A DNA stretch of 37,135 bases. It comes from an uncultured Alcaligenaceae bacterium. GTDB taxonomy: Bacteria > Pseudomonadota > Gammaproteobacteria > Burkholderiales > Burkholderiaceae_B. Positions 26,337 through 36,245 of this stretch are shown piece by piece (position 1 is the first letter of the stretch; every line of letters starts with the position of its first letter). The position numbers and the translations under genes are program-made. Under the pieces are notes generated by a model. That model was not told where the DNA came from. It saw only the letters and a program-made list of their open reading frames with translations, and did not search any database. Location of the stretch: assembly GCA_937896225.1 (NCBI GenBank), contig CALBMZ010000088.1, forward strand, positions 1 through 37,135. The letters run 5' to 3'.

Positions 26337-27661
26337 CTCAATCAAAACTGTTTTCGCGTCGTCGCGTTTTAACAGCGGCTGGAACGTTACTTTGCTTGCC
26401 CGTATTCCCCAAAATGGCAATGGCTTCTACTGTCTTGGCAGTGCGAACTTGGCCTGCCAGCGAATATACGCGTGTCACACTTGAGTTAGATAGTGAGCTC
26501 AAAGCCGAGCACTTCACCCTTGAAAATCCGCACCGAATTGTGGTTGACATCAACGGTTTAAACATGAGCCCAGCTTTGGGTAAGCTTGTCAGCGACATTA
26601 AGCCAGACGACCCTTACATTGAAACTTTGCGTGTGGGTCAAAATCGCCCAGGCGTCGTACGTATTGTGATGGACTTAAAACAAGCCATTGCGCCACAAGT
26701 GTTTACGCTCAAACCCATTGGTGAATATCAATACCGCTTGGTTCTAGATCTTTACCCCCTTATTGCTCAAGACCCTCTTTTAGCTTTCCTTAAAGATCAG
26801 CCAAAATTGTCGGGTGACGACCCATTGGCTAAAGTTTTGAGTGAATTAAATCGCTCATTACCCCCCACCGCGTCTGCAGAACAACCCGTTGTGCCACGAT
26901 CTTTAACACCTGAAAAATCAACTACGTCTATCGCCACCCCAAATAGTAGCGGCCGTCGACGCGTGTTAACCGTTGCCATTGACCCTGGGCATGGCGGTGA
27001 AGATCCCGGTGCTGTGGGAAAGGGTGGTACCCGTGAAAAAGATATTGTTTTACAAATTGGAAAACGTTTAAAAGCAAAGATTGACGGCACGCCTGGTATG
27101 CGGGCATACCTCACTCGTGACGCCGATTATTTTGTACCCTTACATGTGCGAGTTGAGAAAGCGCGACGAGTCAAAGCTGATTTATTTATTTCCATACATG
27201 CCGATGCATTTGTTAGGCCAACGGCTGGTGGAAGTTCAGTTTATGTCTTGTCAAGTCGAGGGGCTTCAAGCACCGCAGCAAGATGGCTTGCCAAAAAAGA
27301 AAATGCTGCCGACTTAATTGGCGGCGTCAACATAGGTAATCAAAACAATCAGGTTGCAAAATTGCTACTCGATTTATCTACGACGGCTCAAATTAAAGAT
27401 TCTATACAAGTAGCCGATGCGATGCTCAACGAGCTTGAAGGGGTTTATCGTTTACATAAACCCCAGGTTGAGTATGCGGGCTTCGCTGTACTGAAAGCGC
27501 CAGACATACCCTCCGTTTTGGTTGAAACATCCTTCATCAGCAACCCAAGTGAAGAGCGTTTGTTGCGTAGCCGTGCACATCAAGAAAAAATTGTATCGGC
27601 ACTTCACGCTGGCGTTTCAAAGTTTTTTACACAAAACCCGCATTTGGCGATGGCAGACTAA
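26300..27661 (+). CDS. Tat-exported N-acetylmuramoyl-L-alanine amidase (AmiB/AmiC type)
   Basis: Periplasmic zinc amidase that splits septal peptidoglycan during cell separation. The product is 453 residues from the ATG at 26300, which has a strong GAGGGG a few bases upstream. A twin-arginine signal is visible: SRRRVL at residues 19-24, a hydrophobic stretch, and a likely cleavage after AMA (residue 42). An AMIN domain (about 45-155), which targets the division site, is followed by a proline- and serine-rich linker and an Amidase_3 domain (about 222-445). Its zinc-site residues include His231 in DPGHGGEDPGA, the Glu of TREKD, the His of ISIHADAF and the Glu of LVETSFISN. Domain order matches E. 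coli AmiC, while the gene neighbourhood is that of amiB, so I leave the symbol blank. Confidence 0.94.
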   Translation: MHKLSQPIEQELAQSKLFSRRRVLTAAGTLLCLPVFPKMAMASTVLAVRTWPASEYTRVTLELDSELKAEHFTLENPHRIVVDINGLNMSPALGKLVSDIKPDDPYIETLRVGQNRPGVVRIVMDLKQAIAPQVFTLKPIGEYQYRLVLDLYPLIAQDPLLAFLKDQPKLSGDDPLAKVLSELNRSLPPTASAEQPVVPRSLTPEKSTTSIATPNSSGRRRVLTVAIDPGHGGEDPGAVGKGGTREKDIVLQIGKRLKAKIDGTPGMRAYLTRDADYFVPLHVRVEKARRVKADLFISIHADAFVRPTAGGSSVYVLSSRGASSTAARWLAKKENAADLIGGVNIGNQNNQVAKLLLDLSTTAQIKDSIQVADAMLNELEGVYRLHKPQVEYAGFAVLKAPDIPSVLVETSFISNPSEERLLRSRAHQEKIVSALHAGVSKFFTQNPHLAMAD

Positions 27662-27738
27662 ACCCATCTTTACCGACAGGCTTTTACAATGTCATGATTC
27701 AGGCCTAAGAGCCTTACCTTTTGACGGTTGTAAACGCT

Positions 27739-29562
27739 ATGCTCGCTAGAAAATCTATTTGTGCTTTACCTGACTTGCTGATTAGCCAGATTGCAGCGGG
27801 TGAAGTAATTGAGCGGCCTGCTTCGGTTTTAAAAGAACTGGTCGAAAACGCAATCGATGCGGGCGCTCAAACCATCGAAGTGCGGCTCGAATCAGGCGGC
27901 ATACGTCGTATTGCCGTCATAGATGATGGCAGCGGTATACCTCCTGAAGAGCTCTCATTAGCCTTGACCCGCCATGCCACAAGTAAAATCACCTCTTTAC
28001 CTGAGCTTGAGTCTGTCGCTTCGATGGGTTTTCGAGGTGAAGCGTTAGCATCCATTGCTGCCGTCTCTAAATTGACGATTACCTCACGTTCGGGTCAAGC
28101 CCCTCATGCTTGGGCATTTTCACGCCAGATGACACAACCTGAAGCCGCATCAGGCGCTATAGGTACGTGGATAGAAGTCAGAGATTTATTTGACGATGTG
28201 CCCGCGCGACGAAAGTTTCTAAGGGCCGAGGCAACTGAACTGGGGCATTGTCTTGGCACATTAGAACGTTTGGCTTTAGCAGTTCCAGAAGTTGGTTTTC
28301 GAGTTTTTAATGGTGATCGGGCGATTAAAAACTGGCTACCTGGCTCACTCTTACAACGCATCAAACAAATCTTAGGTGATGAGTTTGTGCAAGAAGGCTT
28401 GTTGGTGGAACATCACACAGGTCTATTGCGATTAACGGGTATGGTGTCACGACCAACCGCGTCACGCGCCCGAGCCGACAGACAGTTTTTGTTTGTCAAC
28501 GGTCGGCACGTTCGCGATCGCACCATTTCTCATGCACTACGTAGCGCTTATGCTGATGTTTTACACGGGGACAGACAACCCGCATTTGTATTGTTTTTAG
28601 AAATTGAACCCAGCTTGGTTGATGTTAACGTACACCCCGCTAAACACGAGGTACGTTTTCGCGATAGTGGTGCGGTGCATCAGTTTGTAAAAAACACCCT
28701 AACCCAAGTGATTGCTCAGAGCTCGGTCGCTCAAGATGAGTCAGCCCCATCACAGGCACAGGGTGCTTTGACACAAGCGAATGATGCACAACCGCTTTCA
28801 CAGCCCTACCCGACCCCTCATTTAGCCCCAACCCAATCAAGGCTGACGCTCAGCGAGCCTTGGTCAGGGTCTGCCCACGCCACAAACCGTTCTTCCTACA
28901 CGCCTCAAACGGCACCTCATAACGCTTGGGTACCCGCCCACGCTCCCTTGGTTGACGATGTCAACACCGAACAAGTTGATTGGCCGCTTGGGCGGGCTGT
29001 AGCTCAAGTTCATGGCGTTTATATTTTGTCACAAACGCATCAAGGCTTAGCACTCATTGATATGCATGCCGCACATGAACGCGTGGTGTATGAACAATTA
29101 AAAATTGCACTTGAAGGTCAGACCCTACCTACTCAAGCATTACTGGTGCCAGTCATCATGCCAGCTAGCGAAGTCGAAGTTGCACTCGTGCAAGAACATA
29201 CCTCAAGCTTAGAAAAAATTGGGTTCGAACTCTCGGCGGCAGGGCCACAATCAATCGCCATTCGATCCGTACCCGCCATGCTGGCAAAAGGTGATTTAGA
29301 AGCATTGGCTCGAGGTGTATTGAAAGATCTGGCCGACGTTGGCGTGTCGGCCTTGCTGACCGAACAACGGAACACCTTACTGGCCACGATGGCTTGTCAT
29401 GGAGCAGTTCGTGCCAATCGACGGTTAACACTCGAAGAAATGAACGCTTTACTTCGACAAATGGAAAAAACTGAACGTGCTGATCAGTGCAATCATGGCA
29501 GACCGACTTGGGTGCACTGGAAAATGAATGATCTCGACAAGCTGTTTTTAAGAGGCCAATAA
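27739..29562 (+). CDS. mutL: DNA mismatch repair protein MutL, endonuclease type
   Basis: Links MutS mismatch recognition to strand removal. The product is 607 residues from the ATG at 27739 (an upstream TTG lengthens the frame by six codons only). The N-terminal GHKL ATPase shows ENAIDAGA (36-43), DDGSGI and [11 protein letters not shown] variable linker rich in Gln, Ala, Pro and Ser (about 335-425) leads to the dimerisation domain. There the nicking motif D-M-H-A-x2-E-x4-E is complete (Asp441 to Glu452), with ACHGAVRA and CNHGRPT for metal binding and a clamp-contact motif QALLVP at 466-471. This is the MutH-independent kind of MutL. miaA follows after 3 bases. Confidence 0.97.
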   Translation: MLARKSICALPDLLISQIAAGEVIERPASVLKELVENAIDAGAQTIEVRLESGGIRRIAVIDDGSGIPPEELSLALTRHATSKITSLPELESVASMGFRGEALASIAAVSKLTITSRSGQAPHAWAFSRQMTQPEAASGAIGTWIEVRDLFDDVPARRKFLRAEATELGHCLGTLERLALAVPEVGFRVFNGDRAIKNWLPGSLLQRIKQILGDEFVQEGLLVEHHTGLLRLTGMVSRPTASRARADRQFLFVNGRHVRDRTISHALRSAYADVLHGDRQPAFVLFLEIEPSLVDVNVHPAKHEVRFRDSGAVHQFVKNTLTQVIAQSSVAQDESAPSQAQGALTQANDAQPLSQPYPTPHLAPTQSRLTLSEPWSGSAHATNRSSYTPQTAPHNAWVPAHAPLVDDVNTEQVDWPLGRAVAQVHGVYILSQTHQGLALIDMHAAHERVVYEQLKIALEGQTLPTQALLVPVIMPASEVEVALVQEHTSSLEKIGFELSAAGPQSIAIRSVPAMLAKGDLEALARGVLKDLADVGVSALLTEQRNTLLATMACHGAVRANRRLTLEEMNALLRQMEKTERADQCNHGRPTWVHWKMNDLDKLFLRGQ

Positions 29563-29565
29563 CGC

Positions 29566-30525
29566 ATGGCGACTGCTGCCACTGAAATGCCAACCAACCC
29601 AGTTGTTTGGTGCATTGCGGGCCCCACAGCCTCAGGCAAAAGCGCCATCGCTGCGGCGTTGGCAAAACGTTGGCCGATTGAAATTATTAATGTAGATTCA
29701 GCCACCATTTATCAACACATGAACATTGGTACCGCCAAACCCAGTGCTCAAGAACGCCTTCATACCCCTCACCATTTGCTTGACTTAATTGACCCAACCG
29801 AAAGCTATTCGGTTGCACAATTTAGAACAGATGCACAAAACGCTGTGCAAGCGGTATTAGGTCGGGGGCATATTCCGCTATTAGTGGGTGGCACCATGAT
29901 GTATTTTAATGCCCTCAAAAATGGTTTACACAATCTGCCAAGTGCTAACCAGAGCATTCGCGATCAAATTGAAATTGAAGCGCGTACAGAAGGTTGGCCG
30001 GCCATGCACCAAAAATTAAGCCAAGTAGACGACATCACCGCGGCAAGGCTGGCTCCCCACGACAGCCAACGCATTCAGCGAGCGCTAGAAGTATGGCGCA
30101 CCAGCGGTGTAACTTTATCGGAATGGTTAAGTCAGCCCTTACCTCAATCTGCCCATGCATTTTCAACACGATTAATAAGTCTAGAACCCAGTGATCGGCT
30201 GGCGCTTCACCGCCGTATTGAAAACCGGTTTGATGCCATGCTTGAGAAAGGTTTAGTCAATGAAGTGCGGGAACTGTTTGAACGTGGTGACTTAAAGCCA
30301 AACCTGCCCTCTATACGCTGTGTGGGGTATAGGCAAATATGGGGCAATTTAACAGGTGAATTATCACTTGCCGAAGCACGCGAGCAGGCCATTACAGCCA
30401 CACGCCAATTGGCTAAGCGACAATTGACATGGTTGCGTGGCATGCCTGAACGCGAGGTGATTGATTGTTTAGATGCGCACGCACCTAAACAAGTGATTGA
30501 TACGTTAGCACTCTATCTGGGTTAA
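29566..30525 (+). CDS. miaA: tRNA dimethylallyltransferase MiaA
   Basis: Transfers the dimethylallyl group to A37 of tRNAs reading UNN codons. The product is 319 residues. The P-loop GPTASGKS is at 19-26, [16 protein letters not shown] carries the catalytic Asp, and [19 protein letters not shown] and [10 protein letters not shown] are all family signatures. AGAGG lies about 10 bases before the ATG. The stop codon overlaps that of purM on the opposite strand by four bases (TTAA). hfq, which follows miaA in enterobacteria, is not here. Confidence 0.97.
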   Translation: MATAATEMPTNPVVWCIAGPTASGKSAIAAALAKRWPIEIINVDSATIYQHMNIGTAKPSAQERLHTPHHLLDLIDPTESYSVAQFRTDAQNAVQAVLGRGHIPLLVGGTMMYFNALKNGLHNLPSANQSIRDQIEIEARTEGWPAMHQKLSQVDDITAARLAPHDSQRIQRALEVWRTSGVTLSEWLSQPLPQSAHAFSTRLISLEPSDRLALHRRIENRFDAMLEKGLVNEVRELFERGDLKPNLPSIRCVGYRQIWGNLTGELSLAEAREQAITATRQLAKRQLTWLRGMPEREVIDCLDAHAPKQVIDTLALYLG

Positions 30526-31568
30526 ATCACCATGGTTTGAACGGCATCATTGGCGCATGCTTTGATGTGACCCAAGCTGTAAACCGTTTCACCCTGTGCC
30601 GTAAAAGCCCTTGCAATGGCCTCAGCTGAAGAAGCCGGCACCACCACGACCATACCAACTCCGCAGTTAAATACGCGATGCATTTCATGATCGGCAACCC
30701 CCCCTTCTTTTTGTAACCAAGCAAATAAGGGGGGCAGTGCCCACGCATCACGCGCCAATTCGGCCTGCAGGCCAGGCGCCAAAATGCGGGGTACATTGTC
30801 TAGCAACCCACCGCCTGTAATATGGGCCAAGCCTTTAATATCTTGTTTAAATTCTGCCAAAACTGTCAAAACAGACTTCACATAAATGCGTGTGGGTGCC
30901 ATCACAACATCACCCAAGGGTTGACCATGAAAATCTTGGGTGGGTTTAGCCTGTGAGCGCTCAAGCACCTTACGCAGCAGTGAATAACCATTCGAATGGG
31001 CCCCACTTGAAGCCAAGCCCAATACGACATCACCGGGCATAATTGATTTACCATCAATTAAGGCTGATTTGTCTGCCGCACCCACCGCAAAACCTGCTAA
31101 ATCGTATTCGCCATCAGGGTACATACCTGGCATTTCAGCTGTTTCACCACCAATTAAGGCGCAACCTGCCAGCTCACAACCCCGGGCAATACCGCCAACC
31201 ACTTGCGCGGCTACATCAACAGACAGCTTGCCGCATGCAAAATAGTCTAGAAAGAATAAAGGTTCAGCGCCTTGCACCAAAATATCGTTCACACTCATTG
31301 CCACCAAATCGATACCAACCGTATCGTGGCGTTGCCAATCAAATGCAAGCCTGAGTTTGGTGCCTACCCCATCCGTACCAGACACCAACACAGGCTCTTT
31401 AAACTTCTTAGGCACTTCAAACAGCGCGCCAAAGCCCCCAATACCTGCTAGAACACCATCGCGCATCGTACGCGCAGCGAGCGGTTTAATACGGTCAACA
31501 AGGGCTTCGCCAGCGTCAATATCAACGCCCGCATCGCGGTAAGTAAGAGAAGTGGGTGTAGAAGTCAT
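30522..31568 (-). CDS. purM: Phosphoribosylformylglycinamidine cyclo-ligase PurM (AIR synthetase)
   Basis: ATP-dependent ring closure giving 5-aminoimidazole ribonucleotide, the fifth step of purine synthesis. The product is 348 residues from the ATG at 31568 (the longer frame starts with TTG). It begins with the [14 protein letters not shown] motif, followed by [33 protein letters not shown] and [11 protein letters not shown]. These are the AIRS-family nucleotide-binding and catalytic segments. The C-terminal domain contains [15 protein letters not shown] and NCGVGMV. No strong ribosome binding site is visible. It is divergent from hda across 68 bases and convergent with miaA. Confidence 0.97.
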   Translation of the reverse strand: MTSTPTSLTYRDAGVDIDAGEALVDRIKPLAARTMRDGVLAGIGGFGALFEVPKKFKEPVLVSGTDGVGTKLRLAFDWQRHDTVGIDLVAMSVNDILVQGAEPLFFLDYFACGKLSVDVAAQVVGGIARGCELAGCALIGGETAEMPGMYPDGEYDLAGFAVGAADKSALIDGKSIMPGDVVLGLASSGAHSNGYSLLRKVLERSQAKPTQDFHGQPLGDVVMAPTRIYVKSVLTVLAEFKQDIKGLAHITGGGLLDNVPRILAPGLQAELARDAWALPPLFAWLQKEGGVADHEMHRVFNCGVGMVVVVPASSAEAIARAFTAQGETVYSLGHIKACANDAVQTMVI

Positions 31569-31636
31569 ATAAGGCGCCAATATGGGACAATTGAGTGTAG
31601 TAAATCCGTATAACTGTGTATTTTACCCAAGAGCCG

Positions 31637-32326
31637 ATGAAGCATCAGCTGATTCTAGATATTTTACCCAATAGCCAGCCAAGTTTTGACAACATGGTGG
31701 TGGGTCATAACGCCCAAGCCATTGAATCTGCAAGAAACCTAAAAGCCGGTCAAACCCTTTATCTATGGGGCCCTGACGGCTCAGGTCGCAGTCATTTGTT
31801 AAAGGCTAGTACCCATACGTTTGGCGGTTTATATTTTGATGATAAAACATCAGCCGAGCATATTCTTCAGTGTGCAACCGGCAATTTACCCATGCCACCG
31901 CTGGTTGCGATAGACGACATGCACAAGCTTGACTTAGCCAGTCAATCAGCTAGCTTTACCCTTTACAACCGATTTAAAGAACTCAGTGGCGGCGAACACG
32001 CCTTCAAACTTATCGTGGCAGGTGATAGAGCACCGCTTAACATGCCACTGCGTGAAGACTTACGCACCCGGCTCGGGTCTGGGTTCACAGAGCGACTCAC
32101 GCCCTTATCTGATCAAGACAAGCTTGAAGCGCTGTTAAATTTAACGCATGAACAAGCCATGCCTATTACGCCTGAAGTTTTACAATGGCTCCTTAAGTAT
32201 GGCTCTCGCGATATTCGGGTATTGTGGGGCACCATACAATCACTTGACCGTTACGCATTGTCACATCAGCGCGCGATTACCGTTCCTCTGTTAAAAACAA
32301 TGCTTGCAGAACAAACACTGTTTTAA
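31637..32326 (+). CDS. hda: DnaA regulatory inactivator Hda
   Basis: DnaA-like AAA+ protein that, on the sliding clamp, promotes hydrolysis of DnaA-bound ATP to prevent re-initiation. The product is 229 residues from the ATG at 31637, with AAGAG upstream (the longer frame starts with GTG). The N-terminus carries a clamp-binding hexapeptide QLILDI at residues 4-9, comparable with the QLSLPL-type motif of E. coli Hda. The P-loop reads GPDGSGRS (45-52), with Arg in place of Lys, as in E. coli Hda. VAIDDMHKL is Walker B-like and DLRTRLGSG carries the arginine finger region. It lacks the DnaA DNA-binding domain IV. The HAD gene starts 3 bases after its stop. Confidence 0.93.
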   Translation: MKHQLILDILPNSQPSFDNMVVGHNAQAIESARNLKAGQTLYLWGPDGSGRSHLLKASTHTFGGLYFDDKTSAEHILQCATGNLPMPPLVAIDDMHKLDLASQSASFTLYNRFKELSGGEHAFKLIVAGDRAPLNMPLREDLRTRLGSGFTERLTPLSDQDKLEALLNLTHEQAMPITPEVLQWLLKYGSRDIRVLWGTIQSLDRYALSHQRAITVPLLKTMLAEQTLF

Positions 32327-32329
32327 AAA

Positions 32330-33016
32330 ATGAAGCTTATGAAACCAACTCGTCTTGCACTATTTGACTTAGACCATACCCTTTTACCTCTTGATAGTGA
32401 TTATCAATGGGCCGACTTTCTTGCCCGCACAGGTCGAGCAGGCAACCCTGAAGTGGCCCGCGCCCGCAACGATGATCTCATGAACCGCTACAACAAGGGT
32501 CAATTAACCGCCCAAGAAGCGGCTGAGTTCATGCTAGGGCTATTAGCCGCTCACCCACCCCACGATTTAGCGCATTGGCATGAGTCTTTTATGCAAGAAG
32601 TGGTTCGCCCTGCCTTGTTACCACAATCGATAGCCTTGGTTCAGAAACACTTAACAGCCGGCGATTTGTGCGCCATTGTGACGGCAACCAATAGCTTTGT
32701 AACCGCACCCATTGCTCGAGCGCTAGGCATAAACCATTTGATAGCTACCACCCCAGAATATGTGAACGGTCGTTATACGGGTTACATTGAAGGCATTCCG
32801 AGCTTTCGAGAAGGCAAAATTACACGTGTAAACGATTGGCTCGATACAATGGGTTTATCGCTCGCTGACTTTGAGTCTTCGCACTTTTACAGCGACTCAA
32901 TGAATGACTTACCCCTGCTTGAGTGTGTCACGCACCCTGTAGCCACCAACCCAAGCGATGAGTTGAGGGCCATAGCCACCGCTCAAAACTGGGTCATTAT
33001 TGATTTATTTAAATAA
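32330..33016 (+). CDS. HAD superfamily IB phosphatase (SerB-like)
   Basis: A 228-residue haloacid-dehalogenase-fold hydrolase. Motif I reads FDLDHT (Asp13 the expected nucleophile and Asp15 the acid/base), motif II is VTATNS, the motif III lysine lies in REGKITRV, and motif IV is YSDSMNDLPLL. The cap is helical, as in phosphoserine phosphatase-like members. The substrate is not determined by sequence: homologues in this position next to hda and pcnB in Burkholderiales are annotated only as HAD hydrolases or SerB-like. Translation may begin at the ATG at 32330 or the one three codons later (32339). Neither has a strong ribosome binding site, consistent with coupling to hda. Confidence 0.88.
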   Translation: MKLMKPTRLALFDLDHTLLPLDSDYQWADFLARTGRAGNPEVARARNDDLMNRYNKGQLTAQEAAEFMLGLLAAHPPHDLAHWHESFMQEVVRPALLPQSIALVQKHLTAGDLCAIVTATNSFVTAPIARALGINHLIATTPEYVNGRYTGYIEGIPSFREGKITRVNDWLDTMGLSLADFESSHFYSDSMNDLPLLECVTHPVATNPSDELRAIATAQNWVIIDLFK

Positions 33017-33032
33017 GACAACCCCTACACAC

Positions 33033-34433
33033 ATGCTCGTGCAAACAATAAAAACAATCGTTAACAAAGTTTTTAAACCTGCCAAATCAACAAAAGGCTC
33101 GGTCAAACGCTATAGCGTCAGTACCCATCGCATTGATAAGCGATCGGTTTCACGTAACGCCATTAAAGTCTGCGAGGTGTTGCAACAAAAGGGCTTTGAT
33201 GCCTACATTGTGGGTGGCGCCGTACGCGATTTAATGATTGGCCTTGAGCCCAAAGATTTTGATGTGGCAACTAACGCCACACCCGAGCAAATAAGACCTT
33301 TGTTTAGGCGTGCACGCATCATTGGTCGTCGCTTTCAGTTGGTACATGTGGTGTTTGGTTCTGAAATCATTGAGACGTCAACGTTTCGCGCGCCAGCGCA
33401 CGCCGCACAATCAACTGATGACCATGGGCGCATTTTGCGTGATAACGATTTTGGCACACACCCCCAAGACGCAGCACGTCGCGACTTCACCATTAACGCG
33501 CTTTACTACAACCCCGTCAATGAAGAAGTCATCGACTTTCATAAAGGCGTACCCGATTTAAATAAACGGGTTGTTCGCATGATTGGTGACCCACAAACAC
33601 GCTATCGTGAAGACCCTGTTCGTATGTTGCGCGCGGTTCGCTTCGCAGTCAAACTCAATGGCACGATTGAAGCTGACTCTCGCCAACCCATTAAAGCAAT
33701 GGCAGATTTAATCGATAACGTACCCGAAGCCCGTTTATTTGATGAAATGCTCAAGCTTCTAACTTGCGGCCATGCGCTAGACTGCTTAAAGCAGTTGCGT
33801 ACACATGGTTTACATCAAGGGCTTCTGCCATTGTTAGACGTGGTACTAGAGCAACCTTCAGGCGCTGCTTTCGTTGAACTTGCACTAGATCGAACCGATC
33901 ATCGTGTACGCAGCGGTAAACCCGTGAGCCCCAGCTTTTTGTTTGCCTCCTTGCTTTGGCAACAAGTTGAACTGCGTTGGCGCGAGCAAGTTGCTAAAGG
34001 TGAAATCAGTTTGCCCGCTTTGGTGAGTGCAGCCGATATTGTCATCGAAATGCAAACCAAAAAACTCGCTATCAATAAACGCTTCACCTCAGATATGCGC
34101 GATATTTGGTTCATGCAACCCCGTTTTGAACGACGTGTACCGCGCATGATTCATCGCTTAATTGAACAGCCTCGCTTCAGAGCTGCTGTTGATTTTCTAC
34201 AACTCAGAGCTGCGGCGCATGAGTTCGACAGCTTACTCGCACAATGGTGGATGGACCTGGCCAACGCTTCTGAAGATAAACGCCAAGATATGCTTGAAGA
34301 ATTGGCTAAGTTACCGCCTAGCACCCAAGATCGAGGGCCACGTAAACGCCGCCCTCGTAAGCGCAAACCAGCTCAAGCTGAAACAGTACAAGCTGAAACA
34401 GTACAACCTATTCAAACAACCCTTAGTTTGTAA
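33033..34433 (+). CDS. pcnB: Polynucleotide adenylyltransferase PcnB (poly(A) polymerase I)
   Basis: Adds 3' poly(A) tails that promote RNA decay by PNPase and RNase E. The product is 466 residues from the ATG at 33033 (an upstream TTG lies inside the HAD gene). The nucleotidyltransferase core has VGGAVRDLMIG (60-70) and DFDVAT with catalytic Asp75 and Asp77, then RRDFTINALYY and the RYREDPVRMLRAVRF segment. Length and the long, very basic C-terminal tail (RKRRPRKRKP) favour poly(A) polymerase over CCA-adding enzyme. The tail ends with a duplicated QAETV. Synteny with folK is as in E. coli. Confidence 0.94.
   Translation: MLVQTIKTIVNKVFKPAKSTKGSVKRYSVSTHRIDKRSVSRNAIKVCEVLQQKGFDAYIVGGAVRDLMIGLEPKDFDVATNATPEQIRPLFRRARIIGRRFQLVHVVFGSEIIETSTFRAPAHAAQSTDDHGRILRDNDFGTHPQDAARRDFTINALYYNPVNEEVIDFHKGVPDLNKRVVRMIGDPQTRYREDPVRMLRAVRFAVKLNGTIEADSRQPIKAMADLIDNVPEARLFDEMLKLLTCGHALDCLKQLRTHGLHQGLLPLLDVVLEQPSGAAFVELALDRTDHRVRSGKPVSPSFLFASLLWQQVELRWREQVAKGEISLPALVSAADIVIEMQTKKLAINKRFTSDMRDIWFMQPRFERRVPRMIHRLIEQPRFRAAVDFLQLRAAAHEFDSLLAQWWMDLANASEDKRQDMLEELAKLPPSTQDRGPRKRRPRKRKPAQAETVQAETVQPIQTTLSL
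34374..34403 (+). repeat. 15-base tandem duplication in the pcnB 3' end
   Basis: CAAGCTGAAACAGTA occurs twice in direct succession (34374-34388 and 34389-34403) and is followed by CAACCT. The unit is a multiple of three and adds the peptide QAETV twice just after the Lys/Arg-rich tail, so the frame is preserved. Such a perfect repeat looks recent and could vary in number between strains. Confidence 0.9.
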
Positions 34434-34450
34434 TCTACCTGAGACCAACT

Positions 34451-34960
34451 ATGCCTGTTCATAGCCATCGAAGGCCTTTATTGGCCTACATCGGTTTAGG
34501 TGCTAATTTAGGTGACGCACAACATACACTAAGTGTTGCCATAGAAGCCATTAATAGCACCTCGGGCATCAGATTATTGCAAGCATCAAGCCTTTATGCC
34601 TCAACCCCTGTTGATGCGCCAGGCCCCAGTTACACCAATGCCGTTATTGCAATTGAAACAACCCTTGATGCCCTGAGTTTGCTTGCTTTGATTCAAAAAA
34701 TAGAACAACAGCATGGTCGCGAGCGGTCATTTCGTAATGCGCCTCGAACACTAGATTTAGACATACTTTGGTTCAATGATGAAACCATTCAGTTACCTCA
34801 GCTAACTGTGCCACACCCCAGAGCGCACTTAAGAGCCTTTGTTTTAATGCCTTGGGCTGAAATTGCACCGAGCAATTTTGTTTTAACCCATGCAGGGCAA
34901 ACTCTGGCACTTAAGACTTGGTGTGACAGCATTACTGACCAAACCTGCATGAAGCACTGA
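34451..34960 (+). CDS. folK: 2-amino-4-hydroxy-6-hydroxymethyldihydropteridine pyrophosphokinase FolK
   Basis: HPPK transfers pyrophosphate from ATP to hydroxymethyl-dihydropterin, making the substrate of FolP. The product is 169 residues. The N-terminal strand AYIGLGANLGD, the STPV segment of loop 2, RTLDLDIL with the two magnesium-binding Asp residues, and VPHPRAHLRAFVLMP are all family signatures. It follows pcnB by 17 bases, so it is probably cotranscribed. panB, the usual next gene in enterobacteria, is absent: the next gene is convergent. The 45-base gap downstream shows no clear terminator. Confidence 0.96.
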   Translation: MPVHSHRRPLLAYIGLGANLGDAQHTLSVAIEAINSTSGIRLLQASSLYASTPVDAPGPSYTNAVIAIETTLDALSLLALIQKIEQQHGRERSFRNAPRTLDLDILWFNDETIQLPQLTVPHPRAHLRAFVLMPWAEIAPSNFVLTHAGQTLALKTWCDSITDQTCMKH

Positions 34961-35005
34961 GAAACGTTGGTTAATATTGAAATCGCTAAGCGTGACGTAA
35001 TCGTT

Positions 35006-36241
35006 TTATATGGCACCCGCTTGACGCAACTTAGCTATTTGTTCAGCGCTACAACCCACTTGCGTCAAAATCATATCAGTGTGCTCACCCAAAGCAGGTA
35101 TAGCCTCAATACGCGCTTCAAATGACTGGTTCGTTGCTGGTGGCTTGAGGGTAGACAACATACCCACCGGGCTTGGCACATCAACCCAACGCTGCCGAGC
35201 ATGAAGTTGAGGGTGCGCCCAGACATCTTTCATTTGATTAACACGCGCATTTGCAATCTGTGCTGATTCAAGTCTCGCCACAACCTGTTCAATCGACAAA
35301 TCACTCAATGCATCAACAATGTGCTGCCGCAACACGTCTCGGTTTTCAACTCGTTTTGAATTCGACATGAACAGGGGGTTTTGAGCCAAACTCGCGTTCA
35401 AAAGAACCCTTTCACAAAAAACTTGCCACTCTCGTTCGTTTTGCAAGCCCAACATCACCGTATTTCCATCACCAACCGGAAACGGCCCATAGGGGAATAT
35501 GGTGGCATGAGCGGCCCCAGCACGGGGGGGTTGAGGCGCGTCATCATAAGCATAATAAAGGGGGAAACCCATCCATTCGACCATACTTTCCAACATCGAC
35601 ACATCGATTTGACTACCTAACCCTGTTCTTGCGCGAAGCAATAAAGCATTCAAAATACTGGAATACGCATACATACCAGCAGCAATATCTGCAATTGAAC
35701 AACCCGCTTTGGCTGGCTCATCGGCAGTACCCGTGACAGAAACAAAACCACTTTCACTTTGAATCAATAAGTCATAAGCTTTCTTGGTTTCGTAGGGCCC
35801 ACCCTCGCCGTAACCTGAAATATCACACACAATAAGTTTTGGAAATTTTTCATGTAAAACATCAAATGAAAGCCCCATTCGCTTGGCAGCGCCGGGTGCC
35901 AGGTTTTGCACAAACACATCCGCTTGGCTTAACAGTTGCTGCAAAATAGCATCTGCATCAGGGTGTTTCAAATCAAGCGTCAAGCTCTCTTTAGAGCGAT
36001 TTGTCCAGACAAAATGTGACGACATACCTTTGACACGTTCATCATACGCCCGAGCAAAATCACCTACATTTGGGCGCTCAATCTTAATCACCCGCGCGCC
36101 CATATCAGCCAATTGGCGAGTACAAAACGGTGCGGCAATAGCGTGTTCAAGACTGACAACTGTGACACCGTCTAAGGGCCGAATCGGGGCTTGCGTGTCA
36201 TGCGTTGAAGCCACTGCTTGAGTTGTCGTGTTAGTTGTCAT
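35006..36241 (-). CDS. Family III CoA-transferase (CaiB/BaiF)
   Basis: Moves CoA between carboxylic acids through a glutamyl/aspartyl-CoA type mechanism. The product is 411 residues from the ATG at 36241 (the longer frame starts with TTG). The N-terminal region reads RPLDGVTVVSLEHAIAAPFCTRQLADMGARVIKIERP, here split: RPLDGVTVVSLE at about 21-32 and GARVIKIERP at 48-57. Catalytic Asp157 lies in KKAYDLLIQSESG. The segments SGYGEGGPY and SIADIAAGMYA are also typical. It starts 4 bases after the hydratase stop, so the two are translated from one message. Family III includes formyl-CoA, itaconate and mesaconyl-CoA transferases; the partner gene suggests a short-chain unsaturated or branched dicarboxylate, but this is an inference. 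Confidence 0.93.
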   Translation of the reverse strand: MTTNTTTQAVASTHDTQAPIRPLDGVTVVSLEHAIAAPFCTRQLADMGARVIKIERPNVGDFARAYDERVKGMSSHFVWTNRSKESLTLDLKHPDADAILQQLLSQADVFVQNLAPGAAKRMGLSFDVLHEKFPKLIVCDISGYGEGGPYETKKAYDLLIQSESGFVSVTGTADEPAKAGCSIADIAAGMYAYSSILNALLLRARTGLGSQIDVSMLESMVEWMGFPLYYAYDDAPQPPRAGAAHATIFPYGPFPVGDGNTVMLGLQNEREWQVFCERVLLNASLAQNPLFMSNSKRVENRDVLRQHIVDALSDLSIEQVVARLESAQIANARVNQMKDVWAHPQLHARQRWVDVPSPVGMLSTLKPPATNQSFEARIEAIPALGEHTDMILTQVGCSAEQIAKLRQAGAI

Positions 36242-36245
36242 TTTT

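Noticed and set aside
27662-27738. Terminator between the amidase gene and mutL
   Set aside because: Only a 4-bp stem (AGGC/GCCT) with a broken T-tract is present; too weak to call, and the cluster is usually cotranscribed.
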